A DNA stretch of 64,000 nt, from contig NZ_JNVM01000014.1 in assembly GCF_000722545.1 (NCBI RefSeq), forward strand, positions 97,632 through 161,631, given 5' to 3'. A program made the position numbers and the translations under genes. Positions 7,256 through 15,448 of this stretch are shown in pieces; the stretch's first letter is position 1; the number at the start of each line of letters is the position of its first letter. Origin of the DNA: Paenibacillus tyrphae. GTDB lineage: Bacteria; Bacillota; Bacilli; Paenibacillales; NBRC-103111. The notes beneath the pieces are model-generated. The model did not search any database. It worked only from the letters and a program-made list of their open reading frames with translations, and was not told the origin of the DNA.

Positions 7256-9382
7256 GTGCGAATTTCCAAGCTTTTGATGGTCATGATAACGGCTATGATG
7301 TTTATTGTTATTTTCCCTTGGCATACGCATGCGGCAGGTAACGAAGCAGATACCGATCTGACAAGCATTCATCAGGGCGCAGGGGCGCTCTCGCCCGCAT
7401 TTTCACCAAACGTGACGGAATATTGGGTGAAGATGCGCAGCTCCGAACAAGGCTTCTACACCGCCGCCGTTCCTGCCAATTCCGGGGTGACGATGGCGTA
7501 CTCGATGAACGGAAGCGCCTGGATCACGCTGGGCGAAAATACGTCGACCGGCTATATCGCGACGAATCGGGGAGACAACAAGTTTCAAATCAAAGTTACC
7601 TCGGCCGATTCATCCACGATCAAAACGTACATGATCCATGTGTACTTCCCTGCGACGAACGATGGGGATTTGAGCGATTTGCGTATAAGCGGAGCGGCGT
7701 TAACCCCACCTTTCCAGGCTTCCACGACGAGCTACACGGCAAGCGTTCCTTATGCGACGAGCAGCCTGTCGCTCACCGGGGTATTGGACGACCCCGCCGC
7801 CTCCTTCAGCATCAACGGGTCGGCAGCTACCGACGGGACGGCGTCCACCCCAGTTCCTTTGAACGTCGGCAGTAATACGATTACGGTGCAGACCACATCG
7901 AACGATAAAACGGTCAATAAAACGTATACGGTTACGGTCATGCGGGCTGCGCCTGGCACGAATGCGAAGTTGAGCGCTTTAACCGTCTCCGGGACCACAG
8001 TAAGTCCCCCTTTTGAACCGCAGCTTATGGGGTATGTTCTGGCGGATGTCGGCTATGCGACCCAGGAAATGACGGTTACACCGACGACGGCCGATACGGC
8101 AGCGACCGTGCAGCTTCAGATCAACGACGGAGGCTTCACAACGGTTAGCAGCGGCTTGCCCAGCCAGCCGTTTGCCCTGAACGTCGGGGACAACCGCATC
8201 CAAGTCAAAGTGGTCGCGGAAAACGGAACGGCAACGACGACCTATACGATGACCGTGAAGCGGCAAAGCAACAACGCAGGGATAAGCGGGCTAGGCGTGA
8301 CCCCGGGGACCTTGAACGAACCGTTCGCATACGATAGGCTGGCCTATACGATGGCGGACGTCCCGTACTCCACGTCCAGCTTGGCGGTAACGCCCGCGTT
8401 ATCCGATGCGAACGCCTCCGTCTACGTTCGCGCCAACGGAGGCAGCTACATACCGGCGGCGAGCGGCTCTTCGGCTACCCTGCCTCTGACGGTGGGCAGC
8501 AATACGCTGGAGATCAAGGTATTGGCCGAGGACCCGTCCGTGGAAAAAATATATACGCTCACCGTAACGAGACTAAAGAATAGCGCGGCCAGCTTGTCCG
8601 ACTTAACCGTTTCGCCCGGACACCTTGACTTTTCCAGCCAGGTAACGGACTATTCCATGACGGTAAGCCGTTCCGTCCCATCGCTCACGGTGAAGCCCGT
8701 CTTGCCGGATGGCAACCCGGCCGCTACGGTTCAGGTCCGAATCAACGGCGGCAGCTACGTTCTCGTTCAAAGCGGCATGGACAGCCCGGCGCTACCCTTG
8801 ATATCCGGCGCACAAAATGTCATCGAAGTGCTGGTTACCGCACAGGACGGGACGAACCAGCTGTACACCATTCGCGTGACTCAAGCCGGAACGCCGGTGC
8901 TGACGAAGCTGGTCATGGAGGGGATGAAGGTGCGGCTGACCTTCTCCGAGCCGCTGCGGTCCGTTGCGGATGCGTCCTACTTCAGCGTCACCAATATGAG
9001 CCGCAACACGGCGCTGTCGGTAACCGATGTCGTCTACACGCCGGGAGACGCTGAAGCAGGCTTCACCGCGAGCGGTCCGCTGCAGCCGGGGGATGATCTG
9101 GAATTCCGTATCCAAGCCGGCGCGGTAAGCAGCCTTAGCGGGCAGACGAACGCGGCCGTAAGCCTCAAGGTAGTCTACGGAGACGCCATACAGCAAATGC
9201 AGCGCAGGCTGGCCGATCTCGATACCGATCATGACGGGATTGGCATCCGTGAAGTTCTCGCTTATTTGAACTCGCCGTACGGACACAATGACTTGAACGG
9301 AGACGGTCAATTTACCCGTGAAGATGTGGCGATTGTATTGAAACAGATCGGGGCGAAATTCGTTTCGCCGCAGCAACCATAG
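7256..9382 (+). CDS. Secreted protein with cadherin-like beta-sandwich repeats and EF-hand tail
   Basis: 708 residues from a GTG start behind GAAGGAGG. A signal peptide covers about 1-26 (HTHAA). Five roughly 100-residue cadherin-like beta-sandwich (PF12733-type) units follow to about residue 547, each with the pattern L..L..SG..LSPPF / Y...V / NVG.N.I.V / YT..V.R. A further Ig-like or SwmB-like domain spans about 548-640. The C-terminus has two calcium-loop motifs, DTDHDGIG and DLNGDGQFT, resembling a dockerin or EF-hand pair. It has no LPxTG or transmembrane anchor, so it is probably released or loosely wall-bound. Likely adhesive or structural; a catalytic domain is not seen. Confidence 0.85.
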   Translation: MRISKLLMVMITAMMFIVIFPWHTHAAGNEADTDLTSIHQGAGALSPAFSPNVTEYWVKMRSSEQGFYTAAVPANSGVTMAYSMNGSAWITLGENTSTGYIATNRGDNKFQIKVTSADSSTIKTYMIHVYFPATNDGDLSDLRISGAALTPPFQASTTSYTASVPYATSSLSLTGVLDDPAASFSINGSAATDGTASTPVPLNVGSNTITVQTTSNDKTVNKTYTVTVMRAAPGTNAKLSALTVSGTTVSPPFEPQLMGYVLADVGYATQEMTVTPTTADTAATVQLQINDGGFTTVSSGLPSQPFALNVGDNRIQVKVVAENGTATTTYTMTVKRQSNNAGISGLGVTPGTLNEPFAYDRLAYTMADVPYSTSSLAVTPALSDANASVYVRANGGSYIPAASGSSATLPLTVGSNTLEIKVLAEDPSVEKIYTLTVTRLKNSAASLSDLTVSPGHLDFSSQVTDYSMTVSRSVPSLTVKPVLPDGNPAATVQVRINGGSYVLVQSGMDSPALPLISGAQNVIEVLVTAQDGTNQLYTIRVTQAGTPVLTKLVMEGMKVRLTFSEPLRSVADASYFSVTNMSRNTALSVTDVVYTPGDAEAGFTASGPLQPGDDLEFRIQAGAVSSLSGQTNAAVSLKVVYGDAIQQMQRRLADLDTDHDGIGIREVLAYLNSPYGHNDLNGDGQFTREDVAIVLKQIGAKFVSPQQP

Positions 9383-9383
9383 A

Positions 9384-9426
9384 AAGCAGCCGTTTCCCGG
9401 CGCATCGGGGGACGGCTGCTTTTTCG
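9384..9426 (+). terminator. Terminator of the cadherin-like protein gene
   Basis: AGCAGCCGT pairs with ACGGCTGCT, followed by TTTTT. Confidence 0.85.
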
Positions 9427-9504
9427 ATCATCCGGAGGCGCAATTGAACCGGACTCAAATGCATGGTAGAATTTGTATGAATATAACTGAAAGGCGGTTA
9501 ACCG

Positions 9505-10104
9505 ATGAGGATATTAGTTATTGGCGCTACGGGAACGCTTGGCAGAGCTGTCGTCGACAGATTGAAGGATACCCACGAGATTATAAAAGCGGCACGGCGC
9601 GGTGGCGATGTGACCGTAGATATGACATCAACGGAGAGCATCGCAGCGATGTACGAAGCAGTAGGAAAAGTCGATGCGGTCGTTGTCACGGCGGGAAGTG
9701 CCAAGTTTCTTCCACTGGCCGATATGACCCCGGAGGATAATCAGGTTGCCATCGACGGCAAGCTCAAAGGCCAGGTCAATATCGTTCTGCTCGGATTGAA
9801 TTATGTCCATGACGGCGGCAGCTTTACGCTGGTGTCAGGCATTTTAATGGACGATCCTATCGCGCAAGGAACCTCTTCCGCGATGGCCAACGGCGCCATC
9901 CGGGCGTTCGTCAAGTCGGCTGCGATCGAAATGCCGCGGGGCATCCGGATTAACACCGTCAGTCCAAATGTGCTGGAAGAATCGTGGAACGATTATGCCG
10001 GTTATTTTGCCGGATTCGTGCCCGTTCCCGCCGGCAAAGCGGCCGCCGCGTATCAGAAGAGCATCGAAGGCAAACAGACCGGCCAGTGCTACGAAGTTTA
10101 TTAA
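9505..10104 (+). CDS. Short SDR-fold protein lacking the Tyr/Lys pair
   Basis: 199 residues with an N-terminal Rossmann motif (VIGATGTLGRAVVDRL) and the SDR core ending in GQCYEVY. Where classical SDRs have YxxxK this protein reads SSAMANGAIRAFVKSAAIE, so the catalytic Tyr and Lys are replaced by Ser and Asn. That is typical of a shorter SDR subfamily with the block IRINTVSPNVLEES. NAD(P) binding is likely; catalysis is unproven. RBS GAAAGGCGG before ATG. It meets the stalk-domain gene tail to tail with two bases between them. Confidence 0.85.
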   Translation: MRILVIGATGTLGRAVVDRLKDTHEIIKAARRGGDVTVDMTSTESIAAMYEAVGKVDAVVVTAGSAKFLPLADMTPEDNQVAIDGKLKGQVNIVLLGLNYVHDGGSFTLVSGILMDDPIAQGTSSAMANGAIRAFVKSAAIEMPRGIRINTVSPNVLEESWNDYAGYFAGFVPVPAGKAAAAYQKSIEGKQTGQCYEVY

Positions 10105-10106
10105 CT

Positions 10107-10781
10107 TTATTTCACATCGATTGCAAAAATAGATCTCGCTTGGCCTTGATCCCAGTTGGCATTGATCGAGATCGTGTAGCGTCCGGGTTGTTTGGGTAAG
10201 TGCAGCCGATTCCCGTCCAAGGGCACCGCCTTACCCTCTTTTTTGCCGGCGTCCGATTCGGACACCATAGTAATCTCCAGCATCAAGGGCTTCATGCCCT
10301 TCGGGTAGGTAATGACAATATCCGATTCCGGCTTCACGGCCACCGGAGGGTATTCGGCTTGCTTGATAATTTCGGATGCCGGGCTGGGCCACGTGTAGGG
10401 TTTGAAGCAATCCGTCCAACATGCGTTGCCATCAAGCAGCGGAATCTCCTGCATCCAGACGATTCCGCTCTCGGTTTTCTTCTCATAGGCAACGGAGGGA
10501 ACGGGCGTCAAGATCCGTTCGTCGAATTTGACGCTGTATTGCTGAATATAAGTGGTCCGCTTGTCCTCTCGGAAATAAACGTCCGCTGCCATCTGTTCCG
10601 CCACGAAGCGCAGCGGAACATAGGCGTGTCCGTTATAGTTGATCACGGACAACCTTTTGTCTGCCCCGTTGATGACGAATTTCTCAGACGTCAGAAAGTC
10701 CAGAGAGGAGCTTGCCCCGTAAGCCGCAACGGTAATCACTACGAATACGCAGACGATCGAAGCTATAATATATTTTCTCAA
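10107..10781 (-). CDS. Secreted stalk domain-containing protein
   Basis: 224 residues from a TTG start (RKYIIASIVCVFVV) that has GGAAGG 10-11 bases upstream; the frame is open to 10859, but no RBS supports the earlier ATGs. A signal anchor is followed by a copper amine oxidase N-terminal-like (stalk) domain: FVINGADKRLSVINYNGHAYVPLRFVAEQM at about 35-70. This is a common Paenibacillus surface module. The C-terminal half is unassigned beta-rich sequence. It is the last gene of the minus-strand ABC/adaptor operon, 47 bases after the solute-binding protein, and so may help bind the same ligand or the wall. Confidence 0.8.
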   Translation of the reverse strand: MRKYIIASIVCVFVVITVAAYGASSSLDFLTSEKFVINGADKRLSVINYNGHAYVPLRFVAEQMAADVYFREDKRTTYIQQYSVKFDERILTPVPSVAYEKKTESGIVWMQEIPLLDGNACWTDCFKPYTWPSPASEIIKQAEYPPVAVKPESDIVITYPKGMKPLMLEITMVSESDAGKKEGKAVPLDGNRLHLPKQPGRYTISINANWDQGQARSIFAIDVK

Positions 10782-10906
10782 AAGATACCGTCCTTCCTTT
10801 TCCGCATCTTGATCCATTATATTACGCGGAGCGGCTTTTTGCCGCTGCTGCGACTGCAATCGTTACGGTTGCGGCATACGTCGGCTTTTCCCGCCATGCT
10901 TACTCC

Positions 10907-12244
10907 TTATTCGTTCAAGTAGGTGGTCGTCCGGTTCTGGATCAGCTTCGCGACTTCCTCCGCGGACTTCTGGCCGCTGAAGAACGCTTCGGCCTCGTCA
11001 TATATGATGTTCAGCACTTTAACGTCCCAGTCGCTATAACCATCAGCCGTATGCAGGAACTGCTTGAATCGGGCAAAATCCTCCTCCGACACCTTCGCCG
11101 TTTTTCCATCCGCAAGCTTATACACTCCGCCCTTCGTTTGCTTCTGAAGCTCATCCAACTTCTTTTCGTTCACCGATTTCAGGAGTGAAAATCTTTCCTC
11201 GTAGGGAGACGACTGCACTTCTTCGGATAGCAAGAAGGCCATAAACTTCCATGCATCCTCTTTGACCGCAGATTTGGCTTGTATCGCAAGCTCCGAGGTG
11301 GTAACAATCCGGATTCCGCCGGTTTTTCCTTCCGGGTGCGGCTTTTGCAGCAGCTTCGGATTCGTATAATGTCCGATAAAATCGGCAGGCGAGAATATCC
11401 TTGCGGAGGTGAATAGCGGCCTTTCGTTGTCCACCGGTCGGGCCGTCAGGATTTTGTCGTCATACAGCTTTTTAACTTGCCGCAGCAAGTCCGTGAACGC
11501 CGGGGAGTCGAATTTGGCTTTCCGGGTCGAGGGGTCGACAAATTCTCCGTAGCTGTCCACCACCCATTCCTGCAGGATGACTTCCGGCGACTCATTCCCC
11601 AAGGCATAGCGGCGGTCCTTGCCGCTCTCGGTCTGCTGCACCAGCTTTCGGGCGATCTCTCCAAACTGCTTCCAGCTCCAGCTTTTGTCGTCGACCTTCA
11701 CGTTCGCCTCCTGCAGAGCGTCCCCGTCCCCTATGAGTGCCCGCAAGAAGAAACTGGCAGGCATCGTATACAAGCCGCCGTTCCTTTTCATCGCGTCCAA
11801 AACGTTCGTCTGCAAGTCGCTTTTATTCACCGTTTTGTCCTGGTTCAGCATATCGCTCATGTTCAAGAGAAGCTTTTGATTCACATATTTATCGACGGGC
11901 AAGCTGGTCACTTCGATAATATCCGCGCCTTTCCCCGATAGCAGTGCTGTATTTGTCGTTTTAATATATTTCTCCATATCGACACGCTCTTCACCCGGCT
12001 GCTTGAAGCTCTGGATTTGCAGGTCGATGTCGGGATACTTCTCCTTGAATTTCTTCGCAGCCGCCTCGTAGTACGGGTTCGGCTCTTTTAGAGATAAGGT
12101 CACGACCGTCTTTCCCTCTTTCGATTTCGGCTGCTCCTTGCTTGCCGTCGTCTCCTTGCTTGCCATCGTCTCCTTGCTGTTTCCGCATGCGGTTGTCGCG
12201 GCCAGAATCACGCAGGCGAATCCAAGCCCCAATCGTTTTTTCAT
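10907..12244 (-). CDS. Extracellular solute-binding lipoprotein (ABC transporter)
   Basis: 445 residues, family 1 solute-binding protein. The lipobox ATTAC puts the acylated Cys at residue 20, and a short repeat-rich linker (KETMASKETTASKEQPKSKE) leads to the bilobal binding domain. Conserved text includes KGADIIEVTSLP and VVTTSELAIQAKSAVKEDAWKF. It delivers its ligand, usually an oligosaccharide, to the two permeases upstream. RBS GAGAGGAA before ATG. It lies in the operon between the HlyD-like adaptor and the stalk protein. No ATPase gene is present, so a shared MsmX-type ATPase is probably used. Confidence 0.9.
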   Translation of the reverse strand: MKKRLGLGFACVILAATTACGNSKETMASKETTASKEQPKSKEGKTVVTLSLKEPNPYYEAAAKKFKEKYPDIDLQIQSFKQPGEERVDMEKYIKTTNTALLSGKGADIIEVTSLPVDKYVNQKLLLNMSDMLNQDKTVNKSDLQTNVLDAMKRNGGLYTMPASFFLRALIGDGDALQEANVKVDDKSWSWKQFGEIARKLVQQTESGKDRRYALGNESPEVILQEWVVDSYGEFVDPSTRKAKFDSPAFTDLLRQVKKLYDDKILTARPVDNERPLFTSARIFSPADFIGHYTNPKLLQKPHPEGKTGGIRIVTTSELAIQAKSAVKEDAWKFMAFLLSEEVQSSPYEERFSLLKSVNEKKLDELQKQTKGGVYKLADGKTAKVSEEDFARFKQFLHTADGYSDWDVKVLNIIYDEAEAFFSGQKSAEEVAKLIQNRTTTYLNE

Positions 12245-12287
12245 CGTAGATTCCTCTCTTCCATCGAATGATTATATTGGTGCGCGG

Positions 12288-13448
12288 CTACTGCAGCCGC
12301 ACCCGGTTGCCATCCTGCAAGGGCTCGCTGCTTTCCAGAAGTATTAGATCGTTCTCGTACACGCTGTCCCGCGGAATCTTCGTTACTTTGTCGTTCGTTT
12401 CCGTGGCACGAATTTGTACCTTGCGCACAATAAACACATTACCCAAAGCGCCTTTCCTTTCTTCCACTTTATAGAAGAACTTGCCGTCACGATCCTCATG
12501 TATGGCCTCGTTCGAAATCAACAACCCCTCTTGCTGCGAGCGCTTCGTGAGCTTGACCCGTGCCTGCTCACCTCCTTTCAGTTCAGAGTCCGCCACCTTC
12601 ACCCGCACCACTTTCCGGGCAATCGCAGCGGTTGGATTGGTCGCCTTGCCGGATGAGCCCCCCATGCGCGGCTCGGCATCCGCCAATTCCAGAATGGCGC
12701 CTTCCAGCATGGCCGGCTGCTGATCTCCTATGGCCTGAACTTCGACCTGCACCTTGTCCTCCAGGGTAATCCCCAGATTGGTCAACAGCGGCGCATCGGC
12801 GATAAACTCGAACCGGTAGCCCCGGCTTTCGTTCGTGATCACAAGATCCGGCTCTCCCGCGGAAGCCAAGCCCACGACGGCATTCAATTTCGTAACCATC
12901 CCGTCGAACGGGGCGGAAATTTCTTTTTGGCTGGCCAGACGGTCGCCCAATTGCTTGATTTTGCGGTCCTGGATGCCCAGATCGAGTTTTTGCTTCTCCA
13001 GATCGCGGCTAGCGCTCCGCTTCTTCATCTCGTCCGCTTCCTGTGCCGATACAATGAAGCGGTCCTGGATATTTTGCAGCTCGATTTGCTGCTTTTCCCA
13101 TTGCGCCTTTTCATCCTGCAATTCCCGTTCGGCGGAGGTGCTGTCATAGGTGACAAGCGCCTGCCCCTTCGTCACCCGCTCCCCTTCCTTCACGTGAACC
13201 GCTTTGACCTTCCAGCCGCCGGGATTCGTTAGCCTGGCCTCCGCGATCGGCTTCAGGTTCCCGCTTCCTTCAAGCGTATAGACAAAGCCCTCCTGCGTCG
13301 GCTTCTCCGTTCTGACCTTCGGCAAGGTCAACGACTGCAGCGTATTGCCGAATAAGGTGAACAGCGCGAGCAGCGCGATAAAGCTGCCGAACACCGCGCG
13401 AAGCTTTCTTTTGCGACTACGTTCTACAGGCTCTTCGTTCGGTCCCAT
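12288..13448 (-). CDS. HlyD/RND-type periplasmic adaptor subunit
   Basis: 386 residues. An N-terminal membrane anchor at about 17-38 is followed by the lipoyl/barrel-sandwich half LTNPGGWKVKAVHVKEGERVTKGQALVTYDS, a long alpha-helical hairpin (about 105-170, rich in Gln/Glu/Lys), the second lipoyl half ISAPFDGMVTKLN, and a beta-barrel domain. Such proteins usually link an efflux pump to the wall or outer layer. Here no RND, MFS or MacB pump is adjacent: it sits inside a sugar-type ABC import operon, between permease and binding protein, which is unusual. Wall-spanning or sensing roles are possible. Confidence 0.85.
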   Translation of the reverse strand: MGPNEEPVERSRKRKLRAVFGSFIALLALFTLFGNTLQSLTLPKVRTEKPTQEGFVYTLEGSGNLKPIAEARLTNPGGWKVKAVHVKEGERVTKGQALVTYDSTSAERELQDEKAQWEKQQIELQNIQDRFIVSAQEADEMKKRSASRDLEKQKLDLGIQDRKIKQLGDRLASQKEISAPFDGMVTKLNAVVGLASAGEPDLVITNESRGYRFEFIADAPLLTNLGITLEDKVQVEVQAIGDQQPAMLEGAILELADAEPRMGGSSGKATNPTAAIARKVVRVKVADSELKGGEQARVKLTKRSQQEGLLISNEAIHEDRDGKFFYKVEERKGALGNVFIVRKVQIRATETNDKVTKIPRDSVYENDLILLESSEPLQDGNRVRLQ

Positions 13449-13480
13449 TTCCGCGTCCTCCGTCTCCTAACCGTACAAAG

Positions 13481-14359
13481 CTACCCCTTGATGCCGGACA
13501 GCTGGATGCCTTCGATAAAGTAAGTTTCCGCATACAAAAACAGCAGCACCATCGGTGTCATATAAAGCATGGACGCAGCGAAAGCAATCCCTCGTTCGCC
13601 TTCGCGCACTTTCGATAAATAAACCGACAGCGGCTGCTTGAACGAATCGTCCAGAAAAATAAGCGGCTGCTCCACCATGTTCCAATAATCCGCGAACAGC
13701 AGAACAACGAGCGCCCCCAGCCCCGGCTTGAGCATCGGGACAATGATCTCGCTGAAAATCCGCACGTGCCCGGCCCCGTCCATCTTGGCCGCCTCGATAT
13801 AGGAAAACGGAATATGCAGCGCGAACTGCCTGAGCATGAACACGCCGAATGCCGCGAACACGCCGGGCCATATAACCGCAGACGGACTGTTCAGCAGCCC
13901 CAGCTTATCGGCCATCATATAGTTGGGCACCAGCGTCACTTGGAACGGCATGAGCATCGTCAGGACATAGACGAGAAACAGCGCATCCCGGCCCCGAAAA
14001 CGCAGCTTGGCGAAGGCATAGGCCGCCAGCGCGCCGACGATGGTCTGTCCCGCAATGATCGGCACCACCAGGAAGACCGAATTCCAAAACATCCTCAGAA
14101 AGCTTGAATCGAGGACCAGCACGCTCGCATACTGCTCCAGCGACGCCAGATCCGGCAGCAGCTTTAAATTCACAAACCGGTTCGCGTTCCCTGCGGCAAC
14201 GTCGTTCATTTTCCCGATCAGCCCATAATTGACGCGGATTTCCTGCTCGGTCATCAGCGAGTTTGTGAAAGTAATCACGATGGGCATTAGCAGCACCGCC
14301 GCGATGACGGCCATGACGACCGTTAACGTTCCTTTTTGCCAAGCTCTTGAACTTCGCAG
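13481..14359 (-). CDS. Carbohydrate ABC transporter permease (MalG-like, CUT1)
   Basis: About 292 residues with six membrane helices. The conserved EAA loop that contacts the ATPase is YIEAAKMDGAGHVRIFSEIIVPMLKPGL, and the C-terminus is the family-typical FIEGIQLSGIKG. The first ATG in frame (14314) would cut off the N-terminal cytoplasmic residues, and no RBS precedes it. A GGGAGGAG at 14366-14373 points instead to a CTG at 14359 (or 14362), giving LRSSRAWQKGTLTVVMAVIAAV, as expected for the family. Pairs with the permease directly upstream (gap about 15 bases). Confidence 0.88.
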   Translation of the reverse strand: MRSSRAWQKGTLTVVMAVIAAVLLMPIVITFTNSLMTEQEIRVNYGLIGKMNDVAAGNANRFVNLKLLPDLASLEQYASVLVLDSSFLRMFWNSVFLVVPIIAGQTIVGALAAYAFAKLRFRGRDALFLVYVLTMLMPFQVTLVPNYMMADKLGLLNSPSAVIWPGVFAAFGVFMLRQFALHIPFSYIEAAKMDGAGHVRIFSEIIVPMLKPGLGALVVLLFADYWNMVEQPLIFLDDSFKQPLSVYLSKVREGERGIAFAASMLYMTPMVLLFLYAETYFIEGIQLSGIKG

Positions 14360-14374
14360 CAGACTCTCCTCCCG

Positions 14375-15256
14375 CTATTCCATAAACTGCCGGAAACGGC
14401 GCTCCAGCGCAAACAACGCGAAAACCACAAGCAGAATGCAGCCCGCCATCAATGTCGCCGCCGCGGTCAATTTCTGCAGCTCAAGTGTCATGAACATATT
14501 GTTCATATAGTGCTGCAGCGTATAGATGCTGTCGTGCGGATAATCGCCCGCAATCAAATACGTCTCCCGGAATATTTTAAACGAGCCCGTGATGGACATG
14601 ATGACGACGAAAAACATCGTCGGCGTTAAATATACGAGCGTAATGCTGCCGAACTGTCGGAATCGTCCGGCGCCTTCCATCCGGGCGGTTTCGTAGTAAT
14701 CGTTCGGAATCTGCTGAAGCCCGGCCAGAAATAAAATCATGTTGTAGCCAACGTTTTTCCATAAATAAATGACCATAACCACATGCCGGGCCGCCTCCGT
14801 CTTCATCCAATCCACACGTGCGAGCCCGAAGTAATTCAGCCACGCGTTAAGCGAACCGTTCCAGTCGAACAGCATCTGCCAGATGAGAACAACCGAGGCT
14901 ACGGGGACGACAAGTGGCAGCACGTAAGCCGTTCTCAGCATATTGCGTAGGTACATCTTCCGGTTCAGCAGCAGCGCCAGTCCTAAAGACAGCCCTATGA
15001 TGAGCGGCACGCTGACCGCGGTAAAATAGAACGTATTGGACGCCGCTTTCCGAAACGAACCGCCCGTAAGCAGCTCGCTGTAATTCGCCAGCCCAACGAA
15101 TCGGCCCCCGACCGGGCGATCCAGGAAGGAGTCGTACACCCCCGCGGCAAACGGAGTAAGGTAGAACAGCGCGAATCCTGCGACGCTCGGCGCGAGAAAC
15201 AGCAGGGCCGCCGCCGCATCGCTCCGGGTCCATCGTTTCATTCCTGGCTTCAGCAT
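14375..15256 (-). CDS. Sugar ABC transporter permease (MalF/UgpA-like, CUT1)
   Basis: 293 residues, six predicted helices. The family text is FLAPSVAGFALFYLTPFAAGVYDSF at the N-terminus and the EAA-type loop YETARMEGAGRFRQFGSITLVYLTP. It forms the transmembrane heterodimer with the MalG-like permease downstream. The ATG at 15256 has no RBS of its own but overlaps the stop codon of a 22-codon upstream ORF that has one, so translation is probably coupled. It is the first large gene of the operon controlled from the 15.4-kb promoter. Confidence 0.9.
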   Translation of the reverse strand: MLKPGMKRWTRSDAAAALLFLAPSVAGFALFYLTPFAAGVYDSFLDRPVGGRFVGLANYSELLTGGSFRKAASNTFYFTAVSVPLIIGLSLGLALLLNRKMYLRNMLRTAYVLPLVVPVASVVLIWQMLFDWNGSLNAWLNYFGLARVDWMKTEAARHVVMVIYLWKNVGYNMILFLAGLQQIPNDYYETARMEGAGRFRQFGSITLVYLTPTMFFVVIMSITGSFKIFRETYLIAGDYPHDSIYTLQHYMNNMFMTLELQKLTAAATLMAGCILLVVFALFALERRFRQFME

Positions 15257-15318
15257 GAATCGGCAATCGCCGTCTGACCGTCATGGCCAAGCCGCATGGC
15301 AGCTTTCCTGTTGTTCAT
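15250..15318 (-). CDS. 22-residue ORF coupled to the permease gene
   Basis: ATG at 15318 with GGGAGTGAT upstream opens a frame of 22 codons (begins MNNRKAAMRLGHDG, ends IADSC) whose TGA overlaps the permease ATG in the text ATGCTGA. The good RBS here and the lack of one at the permease suggest a leader ORF that feeds ribosomes to the permease. It may itself encode a peptide; function unknown. Confidence 0.5.
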   Translation of the reverse strand: MNNRKAAMRLGHDGQTAIADSC

Positions 15319-15397
15319 CGGATCACTCCCGCTTTCTGTGCGTGATAACAAAAAAAACCCGCTTCTTCATCCCCAGCACTGTCCTTTCCTTCACTCT

Positions 15398-15442
15398 TAG
15401 GATAGGAAATACTGTTTAAAAAGAAGTAGGGTAATCTTAAAA
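15398..15442 (-). promoter_or_regulatory. VanR-type promoter/operator of the ABC operon
   Basis: A 21-base core at 15414-15434 matches 19 of 21 bases of the element upstream of vanY at 20014-20034. On the minus strand both contain TTACC-TAC and TTTAAAC and are followed, nine bases after the AAAC, by TATCCT as the likely -10. The shared layout points to one activator, most simply the VanR-like regulator next door. Confidence 0.65.
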
Positions 15443-15448
15443 TTTTTC

